From contig JASGCR010000024.1 in the NCBI GenBank assembly GCA_030054015.1, positions 1-14,555 on the forward strand: a stretch of DNA of 14,555 nt, read 5' to 3'. This stretch comes from Candidatus Symbiobacter sp. Lineage in GTDB: Bacteria > Pseudomonadota > Alphaproteobacteria > Elsterales > Elsteraceae. The translations under genes were made by a program, and so were the position numbers. The notes under the pieces were generated by a model. That model did not search any database, was not told the DNA's origin, and saw nothing but the letters and a program-made list of their open reading frames with translations. This document shows positions 6,313 to 13,322 of the stretch, piece by piece. The first letter of the stretch is position 1, and each line of letters opens with the position of its first letter.

Positions 6313-6390
6313 GGTAAATCCTTTCGTATGTACAGGCTACAGCCGAACAAATTGGTATTGAGACAAAGCCAAATTTACTTGTCTTTCTGA
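6313..6390. other. Leader of the small membrane gene; no gene seen
   Basis: Sequence upstream of the 28-residue gene on the minus strand. I see no clear -35/-10 pair. Its outer end carries the TGA (6388-6390) flanking the MITE. Confidence 0.4.
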
Positions 6391-6624
6391 GAGCCTGATT
6401 CAAAATAAGCAGAATATTATTAACTCTAGTAATTGGTCATCACCCACCGCCGCATTTATGCGGCGAGTCGGGTGATCCAGCCGCTCGAAATGTCTATTTG
6501 GAGCAAAAAATTTGATTTTTGACGCGCAGACGCGCGTCAAAGCTGGATCACCCGACTCGCCTCGTAAACGAGGCGGCGGGTGAAGACGCACTTACTCAAC
6601 CTTTGATAATTTTGAATCAGGCTC
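6391..6624 (+). mobile_element. MITE family B, copy B2
   Basis: A 234-bp non-coding element very similar to B1 (431-665). The terminal inverted repeats are perfect over 16 bases inside the element (GAGCCTGATTCAAAAT, 6391-6406 and 6609-6624), flanked by TGA (6388-6390) and TAA (6625-6627), a TNA-type target with one change. Internal palindromes include CGCCGCATTTATGCGGCG, GACGCGC..GCGCGTC, and GCCTCGTAAACGAGGC. It fills the gap between the small membrane gene and the tRNA-Ser scar. Short open frames inside it have no protein-like content. Confidence 0.85.
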
Positions 6625-6663
6625 TAAGTGCGTAAGTTAAACGAATCGCTGCCGCCGCGCGGC

Positions 6664-6714
6664 TGGCGTATTGGGTGGGATTCGACCCCCCCTCGCTCTT
6701 GCTGGCAAGAGCGA
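6664..6714 (-). pseudogene. Decayed 3'-half copy of tRNA-Ser
   Basis: Read on the minus strand, this has a long variable-arm-like hairpin (TCGCTCTTG/CAAGAGCGA, 6693-6714), a T-arm-like segment with loop GTCGAAT and CCCAC, an acceptor-like CCAATAC, then G and CCA, and a 3' flank GCCGCGC identical to that of the intact tRNA-Ser. The plus-strand match GCGCGGCTGGCG..GGGTGGGATTCGA recurs 89 bases away at 6746. The 5' half is missing. Duplicated tRNA 3' halves are the usual trace of integrases that target tRNA genes. Confidence 0.6.
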
Positions 6715-6721
6715 AAAACTT

Positions 6722-6783
6722 AAAAAACCGTGGGTTCGATTAACTGCGCGGCTGGCGGAGGGGGTGGGATTCGAACCCACGGT
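6722..6783 (-). terminator. Inverted copy of the tRNA T-arm followed by T6
   Basis: ACCGTGGGTTCGA at 6727-6739 is a perfect 13-bp reverse complement of 6771-6783, which is the variable/T-arm part of the tRNA-Ser gene itself. On the minus strand, the direction of tRNA transcription, the downstream arm is followed at once by TTTTTT. The pair thus has the form of an intrinsic terminator whose 5' arm is the tRNA T-arm. Forming it would compete with tRNA folding. Confidence 0.5.
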
Positions 6784-6842
6784 CCGCTTGCGCGGACAAC
6801 GGTTTTCGAGACCGCCCCATTCGACCGCTCTGGCACCCCTCC
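6753..6842 (-). tRNA. tRNA-Ser (anticodon CGA)
   Basis: The minus strand folds as a class II tRNA. The acceptor is GGAGGGG (6842-6836) with CCCCTCC (6763-6757); the anticodon loop is CTCGAAA on a CGGT/ACCG stem, giving CGA; the long variable arm is GTCCGC/GCGGAC with loop GCAA; the T-arm is GTGGG-TTCGAAT-CCCAC. The discriminator G and the CCA (6753-6755) are encoded. It reads serine UCG codons. A promoter lies at 6855-6883. Confidence 0.97.
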
Positions 6843-6854
6843 GCAAGTTTCGTC

Positions 6855-6883
6855 ACCATAGTCAGGGATTCGAAAGAATGCAA
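6855..6883 (-). promoter_or_regulatory. Promoter of tRNA-Ser
   Basis: On the minus strand TTGCAT (6883-6878) and TATGGT (6860-6855) are separated by 17 bases. The -10 box ends 12 bases before the mature 5' end, suitable for a short leader removed by RNase P. Confidence 0.45.
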
Positions 6884-6959
6884 GCACAGAATATCAGCTT
6901 GTTTGCGCTTGCAGAGAGGATTGTGGTAGTGGTAGGTACAACAGATCACTGGTTTAGTC

Positions 6960-6977
6960 TGGTCATTTTTATGACCA
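6960..6977. promoter_or_regulatory. Perfect palindrome upstream of the thiolase gene
   Basis: TGGTCAT-TTTT-ATGACCA is a perfect inverted repeat with 7-base arms, 58 bases before the thiolase start. It could be an operator for a dimeric regulator. A terminator is less likely because no T-tract follows. Confidence 0.4.
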
Positions 6978-7035
6978 TCTCGTTATCGCTATCATCCTAA
7001 ATTATTTCACATGCCACGTTGTAAGGGGAAAATGA

Positions 7036-8211
7036 ATGACCGACATCGTCATTGCCAGTGCGGCGCGTACCGCCGTCGGGGGCTTTAACGGCAGCCTCTC
7101 AAGCCTCAAAGCCAGCCAATTGGGAGCGGTGGCCATCACCGCCGCCCTGGCCCGCGCCAAAATTTCGCCCAACGATGTGTCCGAGGTGATTTTGGGGCAA
7201 ATTTTATCCGCCGGGGCTGGACAAAATCCCGCCCGCCAGGCCGCCATCGCGGCCAATATCCCGCATGACAAAACCGCCTGGGGGCTTAATCAACTCTGCG
7301 GTTCCGGCCTGCGCGCGGTGGCGATTGGGGCGCAAACCATCCTGGGCGGGGAGTCCGACATTGTCGTCGCGGGCGGCCAAGAATCCATGAGTCTGTCGCC
7401 CCATAGCATACATCTCCGCAATGGCGTGAAAATGGGAACCGGCAATTTGGTGGATACCATGCTGTCCGACGGATTGATGGATGCGTTCCAAGATATTCAC
7501 ATGGGCATCACCGCCGAAAACATCGCCAAACAATGGCAAATCACCCGCGAGCAACAAGACGAATTCGCCCTCGCCTCGCAACATAAGGCCGAGGCGGCGC
7601 AAAAAGCCGGCAAATTCAAAGATGAAATCGCCGCCGTCACCATCGCCAACAAAAAAGGCGATGTCGTGGTCGATAGCGACGAGGGGCCGCGCCACGGGGC
7701 AACGATTGACCAATTGAGCAAATTGCGTCCGGCTTTTGACAAAAATGGCACCGTGACGGCGGGGAATGCCTCGACCATCAATGACGGGGCGGCGGTCTTG
7801 GTTCTCATGCACGCCAAAGAAGCGGCCAAACGCGGCATCACCCCCCTGGCCCGGATTGTCTCCTATGCCACCGCCGGGGTTGATCCGGCGATTATGGGAT
7901 CGGGACCCATTCCGGCCACCCGCAAAGCCTTGCAACGGGCGGGATGGAAAGTCGGCGATTTGGATTTGATCGAAGCCAATGAAGCCTTTGCCGCCCAAGC
8001 CCTCGCCGTCAACAAAGAATTGGGCTTTGACCCCGCGCGGGTCAATGTCAATGGCGGTGCCATTGCCCTGGGCCACCCCATCGGCGCGTCGGGGGCGCGG
8101 GTCTTGGTGACGTTGCTGTATGAATTGGCGCGGCAAAATAAAAAACGCGGTCTGGCGACTTTGTGCATTGGCGGCGGCATGGGTGTCGCCCTGTGTGTCG
8201 AACGCGGCTAA
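7036..8211 (+). CDS. phaA: Acetyl-CoA C-acetyltransferase (biosynthetic thiolase)
   Basis: A 391-residue thiolase of standard length. It condenses two acetyl-CoA to acetoacetyl-CoA, or the reverse, in the cytoplasm, feeding polyhydroxybutyrate, ketone-body or mevalonate-type routes. The catalytic set is intact: nucleophile Cys88 in NQLCGSGLRA, His347 in GGAIALGHPIGASGAR, and Cys377 in CIGGGMG, with NEAFAAQ and GGQESMS also present. AAGGGG lies seven bases before the ATG at 7036. The gene appears monocistronic, with no phaB or phaC beside it, so the exact pathway cannot be fixed; atoB is an equally valid name. Codon use is GC-rich, typical of the resident genome. Confidence 0.95.
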   Translation: MTDIVIASAARTAVGGFNGSLSSLKASQLGAVAITAALARAKISPNDVSEVILGQILSAGAGQNPARQAAIAANIPHDKTAWGLNQLCGSGLRAVAIGAQTILGGESDIVVAGGQESMSLSPHSIHLRNGVKMGTGNLVDTMLSDGLMDAFQDIHMGITAENIAKQWQITREQQDEFALASQHKAEAAQKAGKFKDEIAAVTIANKKGDVVVDSDEGPRHGATIDQLSKLRPAFDKNGTVTAGNASTINDGAAVLVLMHAKEAAKRGITPLARIVSYATAGVDPAIMGSGPIPATRKALQRAGWKVGDLDLIEANEAFAAQALAVNKELGFDPARVNVNGGAIALGHPIGASGARVLVTLLYELARQNKKRGLATLCIGGGMGVALCVERG

Positions 8212-8289
8212 GCCCAAACCCGGGCGGCGGATAAACCCAGCGGCGAGTTATATAGACCAGGATTTTATTTTTATCAAAGGATTGTAATC

Positions 8290-9213
8290 GTGATGCGTAA
8301 CGTGAATCGGTGCAAAATTTGGCTTGGGTTAGGCTGGGTGTCGGCTTGGTTGCTGTTGGGGATGATGGTGACCAGGCCGGTGATGGCGGCCTCGCCTTTG
8401 GATTACGAGCCAGAAAATGTCTCGCAATCGGAAATTTTTCTGTCCAATAGTTACCAAAATTTCACCCGCCAAGATGGGGTTCCCGACAGCAATATCCATT
8501 CCAATTATTATTTCTTGGCGTCCGTTTTGGGCTATCAACATATGACCGAATTTTTCGGCAACCCGATGCGTTTGACCATTTCGGTGCCGTTTGAAGTGAT
8601 TGGGGCGCGGTCGAACTATTTCACCGGGCGGGAAAATATTGGCCTGGGCGACCTAAGCCTGGATGCTATCTGGTGGGTGTTTTCCGAGCCGGAAATCGAT
8701 CAAAATTTGGGCGTGCGCTTGACCCTGACGCCGCCAACCGGCGATTACCGCGAGACACTTGACGCCAATACCAGCACGGGTCACATGACCACCACGATAG
8801 AAATCGGCTATCGTTATGGGTTTATGGGGGTGCTGCGCCCCATCATCACCATCGAGCCGGTTTTGTCGGTCAGCTATCACAGCAGCCAACAAACCTATTA
8901 TATGGGGCCGCGCCTCACCATCGCCCCCATCTTGCAACCGCAATTATTCCTGAGTTCGCGCCCGTTTGATTCCTATCAAAATCTGGAAATTTTCGGCGGC
9001 GGCGGGGCGCAATTGGGCGGCAATATTAAATATGATAATGGCACATCGGTCAAAGGCAGCAATCAAATTTACCTCGATCTGGGGGCCACCACCGATTTCT
9101 TTAGCGACCAGCTCAATCTGCGCGCCGAAGCCCAGATTCCGGTGAGTTACGAAAAATCCATGCCCTATGCCCCCGGCGCGGTTTTTATCTTAAAGGCTGG
9201 GTATAAGTTTTGA
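8290..9213 (+). CDS. Outer-membrane beta-barrel protein, MetA/phenol-degradation-like
   Basis: A 306-307 residue exported protein. The signal peptide has a basic start, a hydrophobic core (WLGLGWVSAWLLLGMMV), and a likely cut after PVMA before ASPLDYE. The mature chain is a series of alternating amphipathic strands rich in Tyr, Gly and Asn, and it ends in LKAGYKF with a C-terminal Phe, the usual signal for outer-membrane barrel assembly. The pattern SVPFEVIG..GLGDLSLDAIW..LTLTPPTGDY resembles the transporter-like 'MetA-pathway of phenol degradation' family (recognised by eye). The substrate is unknown. AAAGGA is eight bases before GTG 8290 and 11 before ATG 8293; either may be the start. The next gene's ribosome binding site overlaps this stop codon. 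Confidence 0.8.
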   Translation: MMRNVNRCKIWLGLGWVSAWLLLGMMVTRPVMAASPLDYEPENVSQSEIFLSNSYQNFTRQDGVPDSNIHSNYYFLASVLGYQHMTEFFGNPMRLTISVPFEVIGARSNYFTGRENIGLGDLSLDAIWWVFSEPEIDQNLGVRLTLTPPTGDYRETLDANTSTGHMTTTIEIGYRYGFMGVLRPIITIEPVLSVSYHSSQQTYYMGPRLTIAPILQPQLFLSSRPFDSYQNLEIFGGGGAQLGGNIKYDNGTSVKGSNQIYLDLGATTDFFSDQLNLRAEAQIPVSYEKSMPYAPGAVFILKAGYKF

Positions 9214-9223
9214 GGGCTGTAAA

Positions 9224-10480
9224 ATGGCATTTATCGAAGGCATTAGGATTCAGAATTTTCGCTCGTTAAAAGACGTGTCGATGGGAAAGTTTTTTTCTCA
9301 CCAATCCTCTCCACCTCTCACCCCCTTCACCGTTGTAATTGGCAAAAATGGAGTGGGAAAGACTAGCCTTTTTGATGCCTTTGGTTTTATTGCCGATTGT
9401 TTGAATTATGATGTCGAACATGCTTGTGAAGGCGATGAAGATAACAAACGCGGAGGATTTGATCGTATAAGAACGAAAGGTACTCATGAGCCGATAAAAT
9501 TTGAAATATATTATCGTGAAAACAGCGAGTCACGACCGATAAGTTATGAACTTGCCATTGATAAAGATAGGTCCGGACGCGCTTTTGTCTTTTCTGAAAT
9601 TCTTCGGCAAAGGAGGTTTGGTCAAAGACATGGGCAACCTTTTCCTTTTTTAAAAGTATCAAAAGGTGCTGGCTTTGCCTGGAAAGGTGAGAAGTTGACC
9701 GCTCACGCCGAAAACGTAGATTTAAGCAATGAAGAATCAAATGATTTAATCGATGTTAAGTTATCAAGTACGCGCGAGCTTGGTATTGCTTCATATGGTC
9801 AACTTAAAGAACATCCACGTATCGAGAAATTTCGTAATTTTCTTAAAGGCTGGTATTTATCCTATTTTAATCCTGATGCTGCCCGTTCTTTGCCGACGGC
9901 AGGGGTGCAACGCCGTTTAAATAAACACGGAGAAAACATTGTCAACGTTGTCCAATATTTGGAACGCGACCATCCAGATAAATTCGCCAATATACTAGCA
10001 AAAATTGCCGAGAAAATCCCAGGCATCGAAAAAATTGATTCAAAAAAAACGGAAGATGATCGTTTGCTCTTACAATTTAATGAAAGAGGATATGCAGACC
10101 CGTTTTTTCAAATGCAAATGTCAGACGGGACGTTAAAATTATTCAATTATTTAATCTTGTTAGAAGACCCCGATCCCCCCCCTTTTATTTGTATCGAAGA
10201 ACCAGAAAACGGACTCTATCACAAATTGTTAGAAATCATGGCGCGAGAATTTCGTGATCATGCCGCCAAATCACGTAAGGGTTCACAAATATTTGTGACC
10301 ACCCATCAGCCTTATTTTGTCGATGCGCTTGACCCAGAAGAAGTTTGGATCTTGGAAAAAGGAGAAGATGGGTATTCCAAAATCACCCGCGCATCAGAAA
10401 TTGAATTGGTAAAAAACCTGGTTGCCGAAGGGTTTCCTTTGGGCGGTTTGTGGTATGCCGACTATCTTGATGCACGGTGA
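9224..10480 (+). CDS. AAA/ABC-type ATPase (RecF/OLD-like) of a two-gene defence-like pair
   Basis: A 418-residue SMC/RecF-type ATPase: N-terminal IEGIRIQNFRSLKD, Walker A GKNGVGKT (40-47), signature-like MSDGTLKLF (299-307), Walker B ICIEEPENGL (322-331) with the catalytic Glu pair, and switch histidine TTHQP (359-363). The inserted middle (about 65-290) has no recognisable domain. Proteins of this class act with a nuclease or effector in phage-defence systems such as OLD and PARIS, and the next gene encodes a TOPRIM-like DUF4276 protein. GAGGG, made partly from the stop codon of the barrel gene (9211-9216), lies seven bases before the ATG, so this pair is probably co-transcribed from the barrel gene's promoter. 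The base composition is AT-richer than the flanking genes, suggesting acquisition. Confidence 0.88.
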   Translation: MAFIEGIRIQNFRSLKDVSMGKFFSHQSSPPLTPFTVVIGKNGVGKTSLFDAFGFIADCLNYDVEHACEGDEDNKRGGFDRIRTKGTHEPIKFEIYYRENSESRPISYELAIDKDRSGRAFVFSEILRQRRFGQRHGQPFPFLKVSKGAGFAWKGEKLTAHAENVDLSNEESNDLIDVKLSSTRELGIASYGQLKEHPRIEKFRNFLKGWYLSYFNPDAARSLPTAGVQRRLNKHGENIVNVVQYLERDHPDKFANILAKIAEKIPGIEKIDSKKTEDDRLLLQFNERGYADPFFQMQMSDGTLKLFNYLILLEDPDPPPFICIEEPENGLYHKLLEIMAREFRDHAAKSRKGSQIFVTTHQPYFVDALDPEEVWILEKGEDGYSKITRASEIELVKNLVAEGFPLGGLWYADYLDAR

Positions 10481-11157
10481 TTCATATGCACTTTGAAATT
10501 CTGTGCGAAGACAGTTCAGGGCTATTATTTATTCGAGGCATACTTGACAAAATTATTGGCAAGGCTGGCAGTCCTCATACTTGGAATGCGCGTAAATGTA
10601 AAGGTCTTGGCAGGTATAAACAGAAAGATGGTTCACTTTCAGATTCTGAACTCGCTGTCGAGATGGCAAATAATGAAGGAAAACTGCTCAATGAATTACC
10701 AAGGCTTTTGCGTGCAATAGATAATACCAGTAACATTGACTTTGTCGTTGTTATCGTCGATTTAGATGATCGTAACCTTGACAGTTTTAAGCTTGATTTA
10801 ATGTCCATAGCCGATAAAAGCGGGGGCAAGCACTTATGTGAATTTTTCTTTTGCATTGAAGAAACCGAAGCGTGGTATATTGGTGATAGTATTGCTTTGG
10901 AATTAGCTTATCCTGAGTGCAAAAAACCAGTATTAGAAGAATACATACAAGATGATGTATGCGGCACATGGGAATTATTGGCAGACGCAATTCATCCAGG
11001 TGGAAGGGCCGTTTTGGACAATTATCGTAAGGCTGGGGACGCCAAACACGAATGGGCAAAAAAAATTGCCCCTCATTTTGAACCCGACCGCAACATCTCC
11101 CCTAGTTTTATTGTTTTCCGCGATGGGTTAAGAAAACTTGCCCAAAAATCACCCTAA
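10477..11157 (+). CDS. DUF4276 family protein, TOPRIM-like putative effector
   Basis: A 226-residue protein that I place in the DUF4276 family from the N-terminal HFEILCEDSSG, VVIVDLDDRN (92-100), and FCIEETEAWYIGD (125-137). These supply an acidic set (E11, D95-x-D97, E128/E129) matching the TOPRIM metal-binding pattern, so a nuclease role is plausible but unproven. The GTG at 10477 overlaps the ATPase stop as GTGA, implying translational coupling; ATG 10486 with GGTGA upstream is an alternative start. AAA ATPases paired with TOPRIM-like partners recur in phage defence; here the ATPase would sense and gate and this protein would act (inference). Its TAA abuts the stop of the LOG gene on the other strand with no spacer. 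Confidence 0.82.
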   Translation: MIHMHFEILCEDSSGLLFIRGILDKIIGKAGSPHTWNARKCKGLGRYKQKDGSLSDSELAVEMANNEGKLLNELPRLLRAIDNTSNIDFVVVIVDLDDRNLDSFKLDLMSIADKSGGKHLCEFFFCIEETEAWYIGDSIALELAYPECKKPVLEEYIQDDVCGTWELLADAIHPGGRAVLDNYRKAGDAKHEWAKKIAPHFEPDRNISPSFIVFRDGLRKLAQKSP

Positions 11158-11820
11158 TCACCCCGCATCCGTCACGCCCTTGGCGGGTGAAAAATTATTA
11201 TCGCTGGCGGACATCACGATTTTTTCCAACCCCGCCATTAATTCATCGCCATTCGCCACGACATGGAGCAAATTTTTGGTTGCGGCATCGCTAAATTTAT
11301 GGGCGATAATCGCCTCGACCAACCGCAGCAACTCATCCCAATACCCATTGGTATTAACGATAAAAATCGGTTTCTCGTGGCGGTGCAGTTTGCGATTACA
11401 TAATACGTCAAAGAATTCGTCCAGGGTGCCAATGCCGCCGGGCAAAATGATAAACCCCTCGGCCAGGTCGATCAGCAAGGCCTTGCGTTCGGCCATGGTT
11501 TCGACCAGGATTTGGCGGGTGACGTGGTTGTGGATGGGTTCGATATGGGCCATAAATTCGGGCGAGATGCCGATCACGACGCCGCCCATCTGTAAAGCCC
11601 CCTCGGCCACCGCCCCCATAATGCCGTTTTTGCCGCCGCCAAAAATCACATCAATGCCGCGTTGGGCTAATAATTGACCGATGCGGTGCGATTCGCGGGC
11701 GAATAAGGGGTCATCGCCGCCGCCGGCCCCGCCAAATACCGTCAAACGCACGGCGGCGGGGTCAAATCCTGCCAATTCGATGCGAATTTTCTGGCGCAAC
11801 GCCTCGCTTAAGCCGACCAT
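11158..11820 (-). CDS. LOG family protein (cytokinin riboside 5'-monophosphate phosphoribohydrolase-like)
   Basis: A 220-residue Rossmann-fold protein. It has the family motifs VIFGGGKNGIMG (58-69), ETMAERK (107-113) and the signature PGGIGTLDE (127-135). LOG enzymes release a base and ribose 5-phosphate from nucleotide monophosphates; bacterial members include cytokinin-activating and general purine nucleotide hydrolases, so the substrate here is open. The length is typical, with roughly 30 extra residues at the N terminus before VRLTVFGG. GAGGGGG lies about eight bases before the ATG. The gene is resident-like in base composition and converges with the DUF4276 gene, their stop codons touching. 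Confidence 0.92.
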   Translation of the reverse strand: MVGLSEALRQKIRIELAGFDPAAVRLTVFGGAGGGDDPLFARESHRIGQLLAQRGIDVIFGGGKNGIMGAVAEGALQMGGVVIGISPEFMAHIEPIHNHVTRQILVETMAERKALLIDLAEGFIILPGGIGTLDEFFDVLCNRKLHRHEKPIFIVNTNGYWDELLRLVEAIIAHKFSDAATKNLLHVVANGDELMAGLEKIVMSASDNNFSPAKGVTDAG

Positions 11821-11879
11821 ATATTTTCCCCCTCATGCCTTCTGTGTTACGTTATGTTAATAAAAATAGGTAAAATGAT

Positions 11880-12401
11880 TTATCGGCGTTGTGCGGGTTT
11901 GCTGATTTTGCTGGATTGGGTTAAGAGTTTCCCCAAGGTAATTAATTGACGATTCTGCAGGAGGGTTTCGACCAGCAAAGCGACCAACAGGCTGGGTGAT
12001 AACACGGCCTGAACGCGGCGTTCGGCGCGGAACACCACTTGTTCTTTGGGGTCAACCGCCAAGCGGCCATCGCGGTGGTTGCTGGTCGATTGGATGATAT
12101 GAGAAATATTAACCCGCACTTGGCGGTTTTCGGCGGTAAAGGGGCGATACCCCAGAATCGCCCGCACCATCAAGACCCCGCCTTTATCGTCGCGGCGGAA
12201 ATTCGATTCAAAGGTCAGGCCAAAATAGTCAAAGCTGAATTGCAGTTTTTCGCGTTTATCCAGTACCAGACCGCCATTTTCTTGCACCGTAATCGCCCCA
12301 ATTTCGACGTCATTGGTCAATTCTTGGGCGGACTCAAGCATCTTTTTGGACATAGAAGAAATAATCTTGTATGTACCTCGGATAAAACTATGGGTTAACA
12401 T
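11880..12401 (-). CDS. Conserved-looking protein of unknown function
   Basis: I do not recognise this gene. The ATG at 12401 (173 residues) is chosen because GAGGTG lies upstream at suitable spacing; ATGs at 12464 and 12353 are possible but lack a good site. The chain has a helical start (KKMLESAQELTNDVEIG), a central beta-rich part (LDKREKLQFSFDYFGLTFES, then GGVLMVRAILGYRPFTAE), and a helical C-terminal part (SPSLLVALLVETLLQNRQLI) ending in basic residues. There are no cysteines, signal peptide or convincing membrane span, so it is probably cytoplasmic. The gene is divergent from psd. A 21-bp tandem duplication covers its ribosome binding site. Confidence 0.7.
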   Translation of the reverse strand: MLTHSFIRGTYKIISSMSKKMLESAQELTNDVEIGAITVQENGGLVLDKREKLQFSFDYFGLTFESNFRRDDKGGVLMVRAILGYRPFTAENRQVRVNISHIIQSTSNHRDGRLAVDPKEQVVFRAERRVQAVLSPSLLVALLVETLLQNRQLITLGKLLTQSSKISKPAQRR

Positions 12402-12409
12402 GTCACACA

Positions 12410-12451
12410 ACACCTCAAGCGAGCGGCGCGACACCTCAAGCGAGCAGCGCG
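12410..12451. repeat. 21-bp tandem duplication carrying a ribosome binding site
   Basis: ACACCTCAAGCGAGC(G/A)GCGCG occurs twice head to tail (12410-12430 and 12431-12451, one difference). On the minus strand each copy contains GCTTGAGGTG, so the Shine-Dalgarno sequence of the gene starting at 12401 is present twice. The proximal copy is correctly placed; the distal copy would be 21 bases too far. Confidence 0.85.
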
Positions 12452-12513
12452 GCGGCAACTTCAACGGATAGATTACTTTGACCCGCAGACACTTAATAGG
12501 AAAGGATAAGACA

Positions 12514-13278
12514 TTGTCAAGCCTGGTTCAACAAATGAAACCCACCCTGCATCCGGCAGGGCGGATTTTTATCGCCATTTTTGCCGCCATCACATTGTTG
12601 CTGTTTTGGCTTTGGCAACCCTTGGGCTGGGTCGGCTTGGTTTTAACGCTTTGGTGTGCGTGGTTTTTCCGCGACCCGGTGCGGGTAACGCCGGACCGAC
12701 CAGGCCTCATCATTGCCCCGGCCGATGGGGTGGTTATGTTAATTGAACCCGCTGCCCCGCCGCCGGAATTGGGCTATGACATGACGCCCTTGCCGCGTAT
12801 TTCGATTTTTATGTCGGTGTTTGATGTGCATGTCAACCGCGCCCCCGCCGCCGCCAAAGTCGAACGCATCGCCTATCGCGCCGGAAAATTTTTTAACGCC
12901 GCCCTCGATAAAGCCAGCCAAGAAAATGAACGCTCCAGCATGTTGCTCAAATTAGAGGGATTGGACAAACCCGCAGCATCACCAGAATCCGATGACGAAT
13001 TGCTTTTGTCCAAACCCCATGACCTCATCGTCGTCCAAATTGCCGGCCTCATCGCGCGGCGGATTCTAAGTTTCGTTGCGCCGGGCGCGGCGTTACAGGC
13101 CGGGCAACGTTATGGCATGATCCGTTTTGGCAGCCGCGTCGATGTCTATTTGCCAGCCGGCACCACGCCCTTGGTGGCTGAGGGGCAACGCGCCATAGCC
13201 GGTGAAACCATTCTGGCCGATTTAGGGCCGCCATCCTCAGGACAGGCATCGCAAAGCCGTTCCTACCGCCGCCAATAA
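12514..13278 (+). CDS. psd: Phosphatidylserine decarboxylase, short form
   Basis: Makes phosphatidylethanolamine from phosphatidylserine at the inner membrane. The TTG at 12514 is chosen because AAAGGA lies seven bases upstream, giving 254 residues; ATG 12535 and TTG 12478 have weaker support. A hydrophobic segment (about 18-50) provides the membrane anchor. ISIFMSVFDVHVNRAP (about 97-112) and QIAGLIARRI are family motifs. The proenzyme self-cleaves at Gly-Ser in RFGSRVDVYLP, making Ser207 the pyruvoyl group of the alpha chain. Between NERSSM and IVVQIAGL lies an acidic insert (GLDKPAASPESDDELLLSKP) longer than usual for the family. The gene is followed by pssA after 44 bases, a widespread pairing. 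Confidence 0.93.
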   Translation: MSSLVQQMKPTLHPAGRIFIAIFAAITLLLFWLWQPLGWVGLVLTLWCAWFFRDPVRVTPDRPGLIIAPADGVVMLIEPAAPPPELGYDMTPLPRISIFMSVFDVHVNRAPAAAKVERIAYRAGKFFNAALDKASQENERSSMLLKLEGLDKPAASPESDDELLLSKPHDLIVVQIAGLIARRILSFVAPGAALQAGQRYGMIRFGSRVDVYLPAGTTPLVAEGQRAIAGETILADLGPPSSGQASQSRSYRRQ

Positions 13279-13322
13279 TCCCATCCTGGCGAGACAAATT
13301 TTTTACCCATTGGAGGAAAAAA

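Noticed and set aside
270..6624. Composite transposon bounded by MITE copies at 270-1000 and 6391-6624
   Set aside because: The flanking elements encode no transposase, and each has its own TNA-type flanks as if inserted singly, so there is no positive evidence that the 5.4 kb between them moves as a unit.
6671..7000. 109-codon plus-strand frame containing GFEPTVRLRGQ
   Set aside because: This is the well-known spurious frame read antisense through tRNA-Ser; the tRNA explains the conserved-looking residues.
7204..8217. 337-codon minus-strand frame opposite the thiolase gene
   Set aside because: A shadow of the thiolase reading frame; no motifs, low-complexity Gly/Asp/His composition.
12478..12513. 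TTG at 12478 as psd start
   Set aside because: No ribosome binding site precedes it, while AAAGGA is correctly placed for TTG 12514 and family homology begins only further downstream.
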